Below are positions 54,608 to 62,588 of a stretch of DNA of 64,000 nucleotides, in pieces; position 1 is the first letter of the stretch, and each line of letters opens with the position of its first letter. The translations under genes and the position numbers were made by a program. Origin of the DNA: Jannaschia aquimarina. GTDB taxonomy: Bacteria; Pseudomonadota; Alphaproteobacteria; Rhodobacterales; Rhodobacteraceae. Below the pieces are notes generated by a model. It was not told the DNA's origin. It searched no databases and saw only the letters and a program-made list of their open reading frames with translations. Location: assembly GCF_000877395.1 (NCBI RefSeq), contig NZ_JYFE01000074.1:89893-153892 (forward strand), given 5' to 3'.

Positions 54608-54976
54608 TCAGACCCGCTCATTGACCACGGGCGCAAATCCACCCCAGATCATGCGCTTTCCATCGAATGGCATCTCCGACATGCCGGCCATCACCTCTGC
54701 GAAGTCGGGTTGCCGCATCCTGTCGTTCGCGGCGGCGTAGGTCTCGCGATCCGGCCACTCGATCCACGAGACAAGGACCGCTTCTCCGTCCTGCCGCTTG
54801 ACCGCCATCGGAAAGGACGTGACCTCCCCGTCGGGCACGTCATCGCCCCAGCTTTCCGTAATCGAGAGCGCGCCAAGCGGCTTGAAGATCACTTCCCACG
54901 CTTCCTTCGCATGAGCGATGAAAGCATCTTTGTTGGCCTCCGGAACGGCGGCGACGCTGGCCATGAAATACGACAT
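54608..54976 (-). CDS. DUF1428 domain-containing protein
   Basis: A 122-residue protein of the DUF1428 family (dimeric alpha-beta barrel). It shows AAVPEANKDAFIAHAKEAWE, the ESWGDDVPDGEVTSFPMAVK core, VLVSWIEWPDRETYAA and the terminal GKRMIWGGF, all typical. It lies 37 nt upstream of the zinc-finger gene on the same strand. Function unknown. Confidence 0.92.
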   Translation of the reverse strand: MSYFMASVAAVPEANKDAFIAHAKEAWEVIFKPLGALSITESWGDDVPDGEVTSFPMAVKRQDGEAVLVSWIEWPDRETYAAANDRMRQPDFAEVMAGMSEMPFDGKRMIWGGFAPVVNERV

Positions 54977-55162
54977 TCCGAATTCTCCCGTTTCTGCCGG
55001 ATCACGTCGACACCAAGTTGGGTCGGTGCCGGATCATATCACGACGTTGCCGCACACGAACAAAGCAAAGCTCGCCGGACGAGGCCCGGGCGTTCGCGCC
55101 GCAGAGGAGAGACATATTTCAGCCGGGCATCTTAATCGCATCCTCCTGCGGGGATTCCGACG

Positions 55163-55188
55163 AAAAGACGGCTCCCGATGGGGAGCCG
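55163..55188 (-). terminator. Rho-independent terminator after rpoH
   Basis: On the minus strand CGGCTCCC (55188-55181), loop CATC, GGGAGCCG (55176-55169) form an 8-bp perfect stem, followed by TCTTTTCG. It is 37 nt past the rpoH stop. The best terminator in the window. Confidence 0.85.
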
Positions 55189-55224
55189 CCGTTCTCACAT
55201 GCCAGTCGGTCAGGTCTCGGGACG

Positions 55225-56121
55225 TCAGGCGGCAACCATGCCTTTCTCGCGGGCCAGTTCCTTGACGCGCTTCTGCAGCTTCTCGAAGGCGCGCACCTCG
55301 ATCTGACGGATCCGTTCCCGGCTGACGTCGTACTTGCCGGAGAGATCCTCCAGCGTGACGGTCTCTTCGGACAGCCGGCGCTGGGTGAGAATATCCTTCT
55401 CGCGATCGTTCAGGACGTCCATCGCCTCGGTCATCAGGTCGATACGCGCTTCGTACTCGTCGCGCTCGGCATAGTCGCCGGCCTGGTCCGCGTCATCGTC
55501 CGCCAGCCAGTCCTGCCATTGTGTCGTCGAGTCGCCATCCGAGCCGACCATGACGTTTAACGACGCGTCTCCGCCCGACATGCGCCGGTTCATCGAGGTC
55601 ACCTCGTCTTCTGTCACGCCCAGATCGTTGGCGATGCGGGCCACGTTTTCAGGGCGCAGGTCGCCCTCCTCCAACGCGCCGATGCGGCTCTTTGCCTTGC
55701 GGAGGTTGAAGAACAACTTCTTCTGCGCGCTGGTCGTGCCGAGTTTCACCATCGACCACGATCTCAGGACGTATTCTTGGATCGCGGCACGGATCCACCA
55801 CATCGCATAGGTCGCGAGACGGAACCCCTTTTCGGGGTCGAACTTCTTGACGGCCTGCATGAGACCCACGTTCGCCTCGCTGATCACTTCGGCCTGCGGC
55901 AATCCGTAGCCGCGGTAGCCCATGGCGATCTTGGCGGCGAGACGCAGATGCGACGTGACGAGTTGGTGCGCCGCGTCCGTGTCCTCGTCTTCGACCCACC
56001 GCTTGGCGAGCATGTATTCCTGTTCAGGTTCCAGCATGGGGAACTTGCGGATTTCCTGAAGATAACGGTTCAGCCCCTGCTCGGGCGAGGGGGCCGGAAG
56101 GTTGGCGTAGCTGGCAGCCAT
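55225..56121 (-). CDS. rpoH: RNA polymerase sigma-32 factor RpoH
   Basis: Heat-shock sigma factor, 298 residues. Region 2 has LVTSHLRLAAKIAMGYRGYG and RLATYAMWWIRAAIQEYVL. The RpoH box QKKLFFNLRKAK, specific for sigma-32 proteins, lies near residue 134. Region 4 has VTLEDLSGKYDVSRERIRQI. Rhodobacterales often have two RpoH paralogues; the close similarity to what I remember of R. sphaeroides RpoHI suggests that type. It has its own terminator and a 242-nt leader after rluD. Confidence 0.95.
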   Translation of the reverse strand: MAASYANLPAPSPEQGLNRYLQEIRKFPMLEPEQEYMLAKRWVEDEDTDAAHQLVTSHLRLAAKIAMGYRGYGLPQAEVISEANVGLMQAVKKFDPEKGFRLATYAMWWIRAAIQEYVLRSWSMVKLGTTSAQKKLFFNLRKAKSRIGALEEGDLRPENVARIANDLGVTEDEVTSMNRRMSGGDASLNVMVGSDGDSTTQWQDWLADDDADQAGDYAERDEYEARIDLMTEAMDVLNDREKDILTQRRLSEETVTLEDLSGKYDVSRERIRQIEVRAFEKLQKRVKELAREKGMVAA

Positions 56122-56363
56122 GATGTCACTCCCTCATGTTAATAGGCTTAACACCCTTTAAGTCGGATATGGGTGCAGCCCGGTCGTTTACAAGACGTCG
56201 CACGCGCTTGATCGGAGCGACGTCGCTTGACTTCACATTACACTAGCCGATCCAGAGAGACATCTCCCGAGTGTAGCCAATCCTATGTGCTCGTTCGCAC
56301 CGAAAACGGCGCTAGGCGCTCAACGTTCCGCCCTGCGACACGATGACTCTCTCTGCCACCGGT
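56122..56363 (-). other. rpoH 5' leader / rluD-rpoH intergenic region
   Basis: A 242-nt gap with no gene. The part just before rpoH is relatively AT-rich on the minus strand, with a TTAAnnnTATTAA pattern (about 56138-56162), and may hold the rpoH promoter and 5' leader. I cannot assign -35 and -10 boxes with confidence and see no clear RpoH-type (CTTGAA...) box. Confidence 0.4.
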
Positions 56364-57359
56364 CTACCGCAACGCGGTCAGGAGGTCCGCCATGTCCTCC
56401 GGCATCTCTGACTCGAAGCGAAGCGTCTCGCCGTTGGCCGGATGCACGAAACCGAGCACCGCCGCGTGGAGCGCCTGTCGCGAGAACGACGCGGCTGCCC
56501 CCGCGCCCGGCTGATCCTTCGGCATCTTCCTGCGGCCTCCGTAGACAGGATCACCCAGAAGACCGTGGCCGACATAGGCCATGTGGACGCGGATCTGGTG
56601 TGTCCGGCCGGTCTCCAGCCGGCACTCGACCAGAGCGGCCGCACCCAGATCCTCGACCATCCGCACACGCGTGATGGCATGCCGCCCGTGGTCCCAGACG
56701 ACAGCCTGGCGCTGACGATCCGTCGGATGGCGCGCGAGGTTCGTCGCGATGCGAAGCGACGCACCTTCCCACGACACCCCCCGCAATCCGCGCAGACGCG
56801 GATCCGCCGGATCGGGCACACCGTGGCAGATCGCTCGGTAGACCCGCTCGGCCGTGTGGGCTTCGAATTGGGCGGCGAGGCCGTGATGCGCGGCATCCGT
56901 CTTGGCCACGACCAAAAGGCCCGACGTATCCTTGTCGATTCGATGCACGATCCCCGGCCGCGCCCGCCCGCCGACCCCGGACAGGTCGTCTCCAAGATGG
57001 TGCATCAGCGCGTTGACCAGCGTGCCGTACGGCGTCCCCGGCGCAGGATGAACGACCATCCCGGCCGGTTTGTCGACGATCAGCACGTCCGCATCCTCAT
57101 GGACGATCCGGAGAGGGATCTCCTCGGGCGCGATGTCGACGGCTTCCGGCGGCGGTAGGTCGATCTCGACGGCATCCCCCTCGAAGACCGTCCCCTTCGC
57201 GGACGCGATGGCTCCGTTCACCCGGACCGCGCCGTCCCCGAGCAGGCGAACCAGGCGAGAGCGCGACAGATGTGCGCCCTCTGGCGCGTCCCGCGCGATG
57301 GCCTTATCCAGACGCGGCGGCGGATCGGCCGCGATGCGGAAGGTGATCGTGTCCGACAT
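56364..57359 (-). CDS. rluD: RluA/RluD family 23S rRNA pseudouridine synthase
   Basis: Converts uridines to pseudouridine in 23S rRNA. The 331-residue protein has an N-terminal S4 domain (SRSRLVRLLGDGAVRVNG), then the catalytic motif HRIDKDTSGLLVVAKT with the active Asp near residue 140, and RLETGRTHQIRVHMAYVGH. ATG 57359 lies inside the start of the divergent DUF6476 gene. Assignment to RluD rather than another RluA paralogue rests on length and linkage to rpoH. Confidence 0.9.
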   Translation of the reverse strand: MSDTITFRIAADPPPRLDKAIARDAPEGAHLSRSRLVRLLGDGAVRVNGAIASAKGTVFEGDAVEIDLPPPEAVDIAPEEIPLRIVHEDADVLIVDKPAGMVVHPAPGTPYGTLVNALMHHLGDDLSGVGGRARPGIVHRIDKDTSGLLVVAKTDAAHHGLAAQFEAHTAERVYRAICHGVPDPADPRLRGLRGVSWEGASLRIATNLARHPTDRQRQAVVWDHGRHAITRVRMVEDLGAAALVECRLETGRTHQIRVHMAYVGHGLLGDPVYGGRRKMPKDQPGAGAAASFSRQALHAAVLGFVHPANGETLRFESEMPEDMADLLTALR

Positions 57360-57645
57360 CCAGCCCCCCGAACTGCCCGAGCCTGCCAACCTGCGGTTCC
57401 TGCGCCGCCTCGTGACGACACTGACGGCAGTGATGATCGTCGGGCTGATAACCGTGGTGACCCTGCTTGTCATCCGTCTCCAGGCGCCCACGGTGACCGT
57501 GCCCGATGCGCTTGTCTTGCCGGACGGCGCGTCTCCCCTGGCCGTGACCCGCACCCCGTCCCTCTGGATCGTGACCACGACCGACGGGCGCGTCTTCGCC
57601 TTCGCGCCGGACGGAACCGATCTCCGCGAGATCGCGATGGATTGA
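57334..57645 (+). CDS. DUF6476-like single-pass membrane protein
   Basis: A protein of up to 103 residues. PEPANLRFLRRLVTTLTAVM precedes a membrane helix (VMIVGLITVVTLLVIR), then a periplasmic segment with SLWIVTTTDGRVFAFAPDG. It matches my recollection of Rhodobacterales DUF6476. Starts ATG 57334, GTG 57343 and GTG 57349 are possible; all lie within 26 nt of, and overlap, the divergent rluD start. Function unknown. Confidence 0.75.
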   Translation: MRKVIVSDIQPPELPEPANLRFLRRLVTTLTAVMIVGLITVVTLLVIRLQAPTVTVPDALVLPDGASPLAVTRTPSLWIVTTTDGRVFAFAPDGTDLREIAMD

Positions 57646-57702
57646 TCCTGGCTCCACCTGCACTCCCGCCCCATCGTTGCCGGCCCCACCACGAGACTTC
57701 CG

Positions 57703-59289
57703 ATGTTCCGCATTATCTCCCTCGTCTGCCTGCTTGCGTTCGCGAACCCGGTCTTCGCACAGGAGGAACCGGCCGCGCCCGAGCCGGAACTGACCGATCC
57801 GTTCGACAGGCTTACTCCGCGCAGCACCGTGGACGGGCTCATCGCGGCCTTCGCCGAGAGCGACACGGAGGCGGTCCAACCCTTTCTTGATCTCTCCGAC
57901 ATCCCCGAAAGCCGCCGCAATATCGAGGGCCGGAGGCTCGCCACCCGCCTTCAGGAAGCGCTCGACCGCGGCGGCGTCCTTCTTCCGGGCTTCCGCCTCT
58001 CGTCGTCTCCCGAGGGCGATACGGCGGATGGCTTGCCCCCCGATCAGGATCTCTTCGCCCAGGTCATGATCGGCGGAACCGATGCGGATCTGACCCTGCT
58101 CCGCAGTCCTTCGGAGGACGGCACGCCCGTCTGGCGGGTCTCCCCGGCCTCTCTGGCCGTGATCGCAGAGCTTGGTCCGCTCGGCGCAGCCGCCATCTAC
58201 GAGACGTTCTTCCCGGAGCGCCTGCGGGAGTGGCAGATCGCCGGCGCGTCGGCTGCCTCGTGGCTCGCGGCGCTGGTCCTGGGCGCGGTCGCGGTTGTGC
58301 TCGCCGCGACGCTTGTCTGGACGCTCTTCGCCCTCGTCCTGTTGGTCTTCCGGCCAATGCGCGACAGCGCCGCGGCCCGCCTCGTGCGTCCTATGCGGCT
58401 CCCCATGGCGCTCGTCATCGCGGCACCGCTCGCCCTCGCCTTGTCTCTACTCGTCGGCATTCCCGTTGTCGTCCGGGCGGCCTTCGGCCCAATTGTCGAG
58501 ACCGCCATCTGGCTGGCAGTGACCTGGATGCTGCTGCGCCTCGTCCATGCCGTAGGCCAGGAACTGCTCGAAAGTATGACGCGGCGCGGCAGGCTGGGTG
58601 CGGTGTCCGTGATCGCGCTCGGACGACGGATCGCGATTGCCATCGTCGTCCTGATCGCTGCCGCCCTCATCGCGTCCAGTTTCGGGCTCAACCTGGCCGG
58701 TTGGCTCGCAGCGTTCGGCATCGGCGGCATCGCCATCGCGCTCGGCGCGCAGAAGACCATCGAGCATCTGGTCGGCGGGGTCAGCATCATCGCGGACCAG
58801 CCCATCCGCGTCGGCGATTTCTGCCGGATCGACACCCTGCTGGGCACGATCGAGGATATCGGCCTCCGCTCAACACGGATCCGCACGCTGGACCGGACGC
58901 TCGTGACGATCCCGAACGGCGATCTTTCCTCGGCCCGGATCGAGAACTACGCGAACCGCGACCGCTTCCTGTGGAAAACGCTCATCGGCCTGCGCTACGA
59001 GACCACGCCCGATCAGATGCGCGGCATCCTCCGTCAGCTCGAATTGATGCTCCTGTCCGACGACCGGATCGCCGAAAACCCGCGGGCACGCTTCGTGGCC
59101 TTCGGCGCCTCGTCGCTTGATATCGAGATCTTCGCCCACATCCTCGCGAAGGATTATCCCGCGAGCCTCGAGATCCGCGAAGAGATGAACCTGACGGTCA
59201 TGGACATCGTCGAGAAGGGCGGATCGGGCTTCGCCTTCCCGTCACAGACGGTCTATTTCACCCGCGACGAAGGCCTGCCGGATACCTGA
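57703..59289 (+). CDS. Mechanosensitive ion channel, MscS family
   Basis: A 528-residue inner-membrane channel, larger than E. coli MscS. It has a signal peptide (ending VFAQ near residue 20), a ~140-residue periplasmic domain, several helices (about 175-330), then the MscS pore helix and beta domain: GIGGIAIALGAQKTIEHLVG near 338, IADQPIRVGDFCRI, and IPNGDLSSARIENYANRDR. The cytosolic C-terminal domain follows. Opens under membrane tension to release solutes. Confidence 0.9.
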   Translation: MFRIISLVCLLAFANPVFAQEEPAAPEPELTDPFDRLTPRSTVDGLIAAFAESDTEAVQPFLDLSDIPESRRNIEGRRLATRLQEALDRGGVLLPGFRLSSSPEGDTADGLPPDQDLFAQVMIGGTDADLTLLRSPSEDGTPVWRVSPASLAVIAELGPLGAAAIYETFFPERLREWQIAGASAASWLAALVLGAVAVVLAATLVWTLFALVLLVFRPMRDSAAARLVRPMRLPMALVIAAPLALALSLLVGIPVVVRAAFGPIVETAIWLAVTWMLLRLVHAVGQELLESMTRRGRLGAVSVIALGRRIAIAIVVLIAAALIASSFGLNLAGWLAAFGIGGIAIALGAQKTIEHLVGGVSIIADQPIRVGDFCRIDTLLGTIEDIGLRSTRIRTLDRTLVTIPNGDLSSARIENYANRDRFLWKTLIGLRYETTPDQMRGILRQLELMLLSDDRIAENPRARFVAFGASSLDIEIFAHILAKDYPASLEIREEMNLTVMDIVEKGGSGFAFPSQTVYFTRDEGLPDT

Positions 59290-59296
59290 AAGGGGA

Positions 59297-59373
59297 TGGT
59301 ACCGCCTCCCCGGCTTGAACGGGGGACCTCTGGATCCACAATCCAGCGCTCTAACCAACTGAGCTAAGGCGGC
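59297..59373 (-). tRNA. tRNA-His (anticodon GTG)
   Basis: A 77-nt cloverleaf on the minus strand, G1 at 59373 and CCA encoded (59297-59299). Acceptor GCCGCCT/AGGCGGT gives G1-U72; the D arm is GCTC/GAGC, the anticodon stem CTGGA/TCCAG with loop TTGTGGA and anticodon GTG; the T arm is CCCCG/CGGGG with TTCAAGC. The discriminator is A73 and no paired G-1 is seen, which is the state described for many alphaproteobacteria. Confidence 0.95.
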
Positions 59374-59457
59374 ACGCCGGGGCGATGTAGCGAAGCGCGT
59401 CCCGCGGCGCAAGAGAGGCGCGGCCGCATTCGCCGTCGATCCCGGAGGGCCTGAGCG

Positions 59458-59553
59458 ATGGCATTCGATCTGATCGAGAGGCCACGGACCGTCCTGCGCT
59501 TGCTCGAACAGAAAGATACACCCGTCATCGTCGGCCTGTTTGCAGACGGGTAA
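59458..59553 (+). CDS. Candidate 31-residue peptide, unknown
   Basis: A short frame (MAFDLIERPRTVLRLLEQKD, then an 11-residue hydrophobic end) with GGAGG about 9 nt upstream of the ATG, located between tRNA-His and a GNAT gene. The helix-like Leu/Arg pattern and ribosome-binding site are suggestive; no homologue is recognised. Nothing else is visible in the 209-nt gap. Confidence 0.3.
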   Translation: MAFDLIERPRTVLRLLEQKDTPVIVGLFADG

Positions 59554-59582
59554 CTGCGCCGCCTGAGCCGGTCCGGGCGGCC

Positions 59583-60098
59583 TCAGGTCCTGCTCTCTGC
59601 CGATGCCCCGACCTCGCCGCGAAGACCGATCTCCCAATTCTGCTCGACCGTCGGCTGGCCCCAGGCCACAACGGGCTTCTGATCGACCAGGCGGAAGCCG
59701 TTCCGCGCATAGAGCCGCCCTGCCGCGCGGTGGCTCTCGTGGGTCCACAGGACAAGCCGGTCCGCGCCGGTTTCGCGCGCATGGGCCATGCAATGGTCGA
59801 GCAGCGCCTGCGCCAAGCCGGTGCCGCGCGCCTCCGGCTCCACCAGGAACATCCGCAGCTTGGCTATGTCCGGCGCGGGGCGCGTGCAGAAGATGCAGCC
59901 GAGACGGGCCTGGGCCCGAACGGCGATCCACGCCCGCTCCTGCGGGCCACGCGTCTCGATGAAGTCCGCCAGCAGCCGCAGGACCAGCGCCTCGAACCGG
60001 ATGTCATAGCCCTCGTCCGACCAGTAGAGCGCGCCATGCCGTGAGGCGACCCATCCGGCATCGCCCGGCTCCAGATCGCGAAAGGCCCACCCCATCAT
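59583..60098 (-). CDS. GNAT family N-acetyltransferase
   Basis: A 171-residue acetyltransferase with RMFLVEPEARGTGLAQALLD (motif A) near residue 82 and LVLWTHESHRAAGRLYARNG (motif B). These match the GNAT domains often fused to MarR regulators; here the MarR part is absent. ATG 60098 (or 60095) gives the family-like start GWAFRDLEPGDAGWVA; GTG 60125 would add 9 residues. Substrate unknown. Confidence 0.87.
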   Translation of the reverse strand: MMGWAFRDLEPGDAGWVASRHGALYWSDEGYDIRFEALVLRLLADFIETRGPQERAWIAVRAQARLGCIFCTRPAPDIAKLRMFLVEPEARGTGLAQALLDHCMAHARETGADRLVLWTHESHRAAGRLYARNGFRLVDQKPVVAWGQPTVEQNWEIGLRGEVGASAESRT

Positions 60099-60145
60099 GG
60101 CCGGGGACGCTTGCACAGCGACCACCGCGGGTCTAGGCCCCGCCC

Positions 60146-60331
60146 ATGGGCATCAACGACGAATCCGACACCGAGGCGGGCCTTCAGATCGGTCCGACCG
60201 ACAAGGGCATGGTCCGCATCTACATCGAGAGCGGGAGCGCCGAGATCCCGATGGATTTCGACCCCGACGAGGCCGAAGAGATCGCCGAGGAGATCCGTGC
60301 CGCCGCCGCAATGGCCCGCAAGCTCCGCTAA
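60146..60331 (+). CDS. DUF6324-like small acidic protein
   Basis: A 61-residue very acidic protein: GLQIGPTDKGMVRIYIESGS, then IPMDFDPDEAEEIAEEIRAA, forming a strand-rich half followed by a long helix. This matches small conserved Rhodobacterales proteins that I believe are named DUF6324. It is divergent from the GNAT gene. Function unknown. Confidence 0.75.
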   Translation: MGINDESDTEAGLQIGPTDKGMVRIYIESGSAEIPMDFDPDEAEEIAEEIRAAAAMARKLR

Positions 60332-60682
60332 GGGGCTCGATGGTCGGACCGGACGGATTGGTCCGGGGAAAAGATACCATCGTCCGACCGTGGTTGCGTC
60401 CGGCCTGGACGGCTTTCGCTCGCTCGGCGTCCCCGCCGGCATATTCCGGCCTCCCACAATTCACGCCGTGATCACGGGCTGACGCTGGACAAGGCCCGGC
60501 GACGGGTTGGGGCCCAAAGCGCAAGCTACCGGTCTGGTGCGACGCGCGCTCGGCCGGCCCTTCTGTGACCTGCGAACTCGCCCACATGCGCCGAACCTCG
60601 GCGTCCTTCTCCATGCCGCCGGCAAAGCAGCATCAGATGGAGCCGCTTGTCGCCTCGGACGAGCCGTGGCACCCAGCGCCCC
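60332..60682. other. Gene-free region containing a structured element
   Basis: A 351-nt gap between the DUF6324-like gene and the conserved hypothetical gene. At 60338-60382 there is a nested hairpin: outer stem CGATGGT/ACCATCG, inner stem CGGACC/GGTCCG with a 9-nt loop, and a 10-nt purine-rich bulge GGGAAAAGAT on the 3' side. It begins 7 nt after the stop and could act as a terminator or mRNA 3'-end structure. No coding frame is convincing in the rest. Confidence 0.5.
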
Positions 60683-61315
60683 ATGACGCCGCTCTCCGCA
60701 GATTCCGTCGAGGCGCTATTCACACGCTCGGACGGCCAGTACCTCTTCGCCCGCTGGGGGCGTCCTATCGTGCCCGTCATCTTCGGGGTCGAACCGCCAA
60801 GCGTCGCCACGCTCAAGGGCGCCATCGAGGCTCTGTGCGTGCTAACAGGCCACAAGATGGCCGAGACGGATCCCGAACTGGGCGCGAACCTGATGATATT
60901 CTTCTGCCGCGACTGGTCCGAGCTGCCGGAGGTCCCGAACCTCGACCGGCTCATCCCGGATCTGGATCATCTGATCGCGCGGCTGACCGAGGCACAGGCG
61001 AACCAGTACCGCATCTTCCGGTTTGACGAGGCGGGCGCGGTCCGGGCATGTTTCAGCCTGATCCGGATGGATCAGCATCTGTCCGACGTGCCGGCCGAAA
61101 CGCTCGCGCTGAACCAGATGGTGCAAGCCATGCTGCTTTGGTCCGACACGGCCTTCGCGCAGGCGAGCCCGCTTGCGATGGCGAGCGGCAACGCGGTGCT
61201 CCGTCCCGATATCGCGGACCTGATGCGCGCCGCCTACGATCCGGTTCTGCCGGCCCATGCGCAGGATGCCAGCCACGCGCTGCGCCTCGCCGCCCGCCTT
61301 GGCCGGACGCAATGA
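60683..61315 (+). CDS. Conserved hypothetical protein upstream of ybgC
   Basis: A 210-residue soluble protein, not recognised as a named family. It contains DGQYLFARWGRPIVPVIFGV, a mid-region ANLMIFFCRDWSELPEVPNL, and a helical C-terminal half (SDTAFAQASPLAM, DIADLMRAAYDPVLPAHAQD). No signal peptide or membrane segment. ATG 60683 has no clear ribosome-binding site. The stop overlaps ybgC by 4 nt (ATGA), so it belongs to the start of the tol gene cluster. Confidence 0.72.
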   Translation: MTPLSADSVEALFTRSDGQYLFARWGRPIVPVIFGVEPPSVATLKGAIEALCVLTGHKMAETDPELGANLMIFFCRDWSELPEVPNLDRLIPDLDHLIARLTEAQANQYRIFRFDEAGAVRACFSLIRMDQHLSDVPAETLALNQMVQAMLLWSDTAFAQASPLAMASGNAVLRPDIADLMRAAYDPVLPAHAQDASHALRLAARLGRTQ

Positions 61316-61707
61316 CCCATAGCTGGCCGATCCGGGTCTACTACGAGGATGTCGATCTCGCGGGCATCGTCTACTACGCCAACTATTTGCGCTTCATCGA
61401 ACGGGCCCGGTCCGAGATGGTCCGCGAGGCGGGGATCGACCAGGTCGCGATGCGCGAGGCGGGCACCGTCTTCGCCGTCGCCAAGGTCGAGGCGGATTAC
61501 CTGCGGCCCGCCCGCTACGACGACCGGCTCGATGTCCTGACGGAGACCGTATCGGCAGGTCCCGTGCGGCTGGTCATGGATCAAGAGGTGCGTCGCGGTG
61601 AGGAGCTTCTGTTCCGGGCCCGCGTCAAGGTGGTCTGCATGGATCTCGATGGGCGCCCGAAACGCCTGCCCGAGGCCGTGCGAAACCTCGCTTCAACGGA
61701 ACCTTAA
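61312..61707 (+). CDS. ybgC: Tol-Pal-associated acyl-CoA thioesterase YbgC
   Basis: Hot-dog-fold thioesterase of 131 residues, conventionally first in the tol-pal cluster. The catalytic motif YYEDVDLAGIVYYANYLRFI has the active Asp and the YANY variant common in alphaproteobacteria. The C-terminal part RAKVVC-like (RARVKVVCMDLDGRPKRLP) fits. It hydrolyses acyl-CoAs and may link lipid metabolism to envelope maintenance. Confidence 0.94.
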   Translation: MTHSWPIRVYYEDVDLAGIVYYANYLRFIERARSEMVREAGIDQVAMREAGTVFAVAKVEADYLRPARYDDRLDVLTETVSAGPVRLVMDQEVRRGEELLFRARVKVVCMDLDGRPKRLPEAVRNLASTEP

Positions 61708-61731
61708 CACCCCGCGGGGCAGGGTCTGGAT

Positions 61732-62340
61732 ATGCGATTCCTGATCCTCCTCCTCATGCTGGTGGCCGATCCGGCCATGGCGACCGATTGCATGTCCGTG
61801 ACCGATCCCGGCGACCGTCTGTCCTGCTGGGACAGATCCGCGCGCCTCGCATCGGCCACCACGACCCGCGGCGCCTATACCGCGTGGCGCACGGAAATCG
61901 ATCTGTCGGATCTGGATGGAACCCACGACGTCTTTCTGTCGGTACCATCCGCCGCACCCCTTCGCTGCGGGGCCGGGCGGGCGACGCTGTTCCTGCGCTG
62001 CCTGGGCGATCGCACGGCGGCCTTCATCTGGCACGGCTGCGATGCCGCCAAGCTTGTTCCGGATACCCGGGCCGTCACGCTGCGCGTCGATGACGGGCCG
62101 ATCCGCCATGCCCGGTGGCAAGTCGGCGGCGACAGCGCGACACTCGGTCTGTGGGAATACCGCCCGGCGCGACGATTGATCGAGGCGATCCAGAACGGCC
62201 GCGTGCTTCATGTGGCGTTCCGCGATCATATCGACCGCACGCACGAGATGTCGTTTCCGGTCGCAGGGCTGCGTGAGGCGGGGGCTCCTCTCCGCATTGC
62301 GTGCGGGTGGTCGGACGTGCTGCCCCCAGGGGACGACTGA
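61732..62340 (+). CDS. Secreted protein resembling VasI/TagO family
   Basis: A 202-residue exported protein with a signal peptide (MRFLILLLMLVADPAMA). The mature start has CMSVTDPGDRLSCWDRSAR, like the ARLxCYD start of VasI/TagO-type periplasmic proteins, then WRTEIDLSDLDGTHDVFLSV and LRCGAGRATLFLRCLGDRTA with a Cys pair, and WEYRPARRLIEAI. No type VI secretion genes are in the window. Position between ybgC and tolQ suggests an envelope role. Assignment is tentative. Confidence 0.7.
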   Translation: MRFLILLLMLVADPAMATDCMSVTDPGDRLSCWDRSARLASATTTRGAYTAWRTEIDLSDLDGTHDVFLSVPSAAPLRCGAGRATLFLRCLGDRTAAFIWHGCDAAKLVPDTRAVTLRVDDGPIRHARWQVGGDSATLGLWEYRPARRLIEAIQNGRVLHVAFRDHIDRTHEMSFPVAGLREAGAPLRIACGWSDVLPPGDD

Positions 62341-62588
62341 AAGCGCCACACCCGCGCGTCCGACCAGCCGGCGATCATGATCGATGCGCCAGCCTCACGC
62401 GCCGATTTCCGCCGGATACGGCCAGCCATGGTGCCGCATGGGCCGTTGCCGGAAGGACTCCGTTTCGCCGGGTTTCAACCTCGTGAACGCCACACCCCTC
62501 GCACGAGGGGTTCCGATCTGCTATCTGCCTTCCATGGACGCGGGCGCCGAACGACCCGCGTACGCGAAACATTAGGGCGGGCAGTCCA

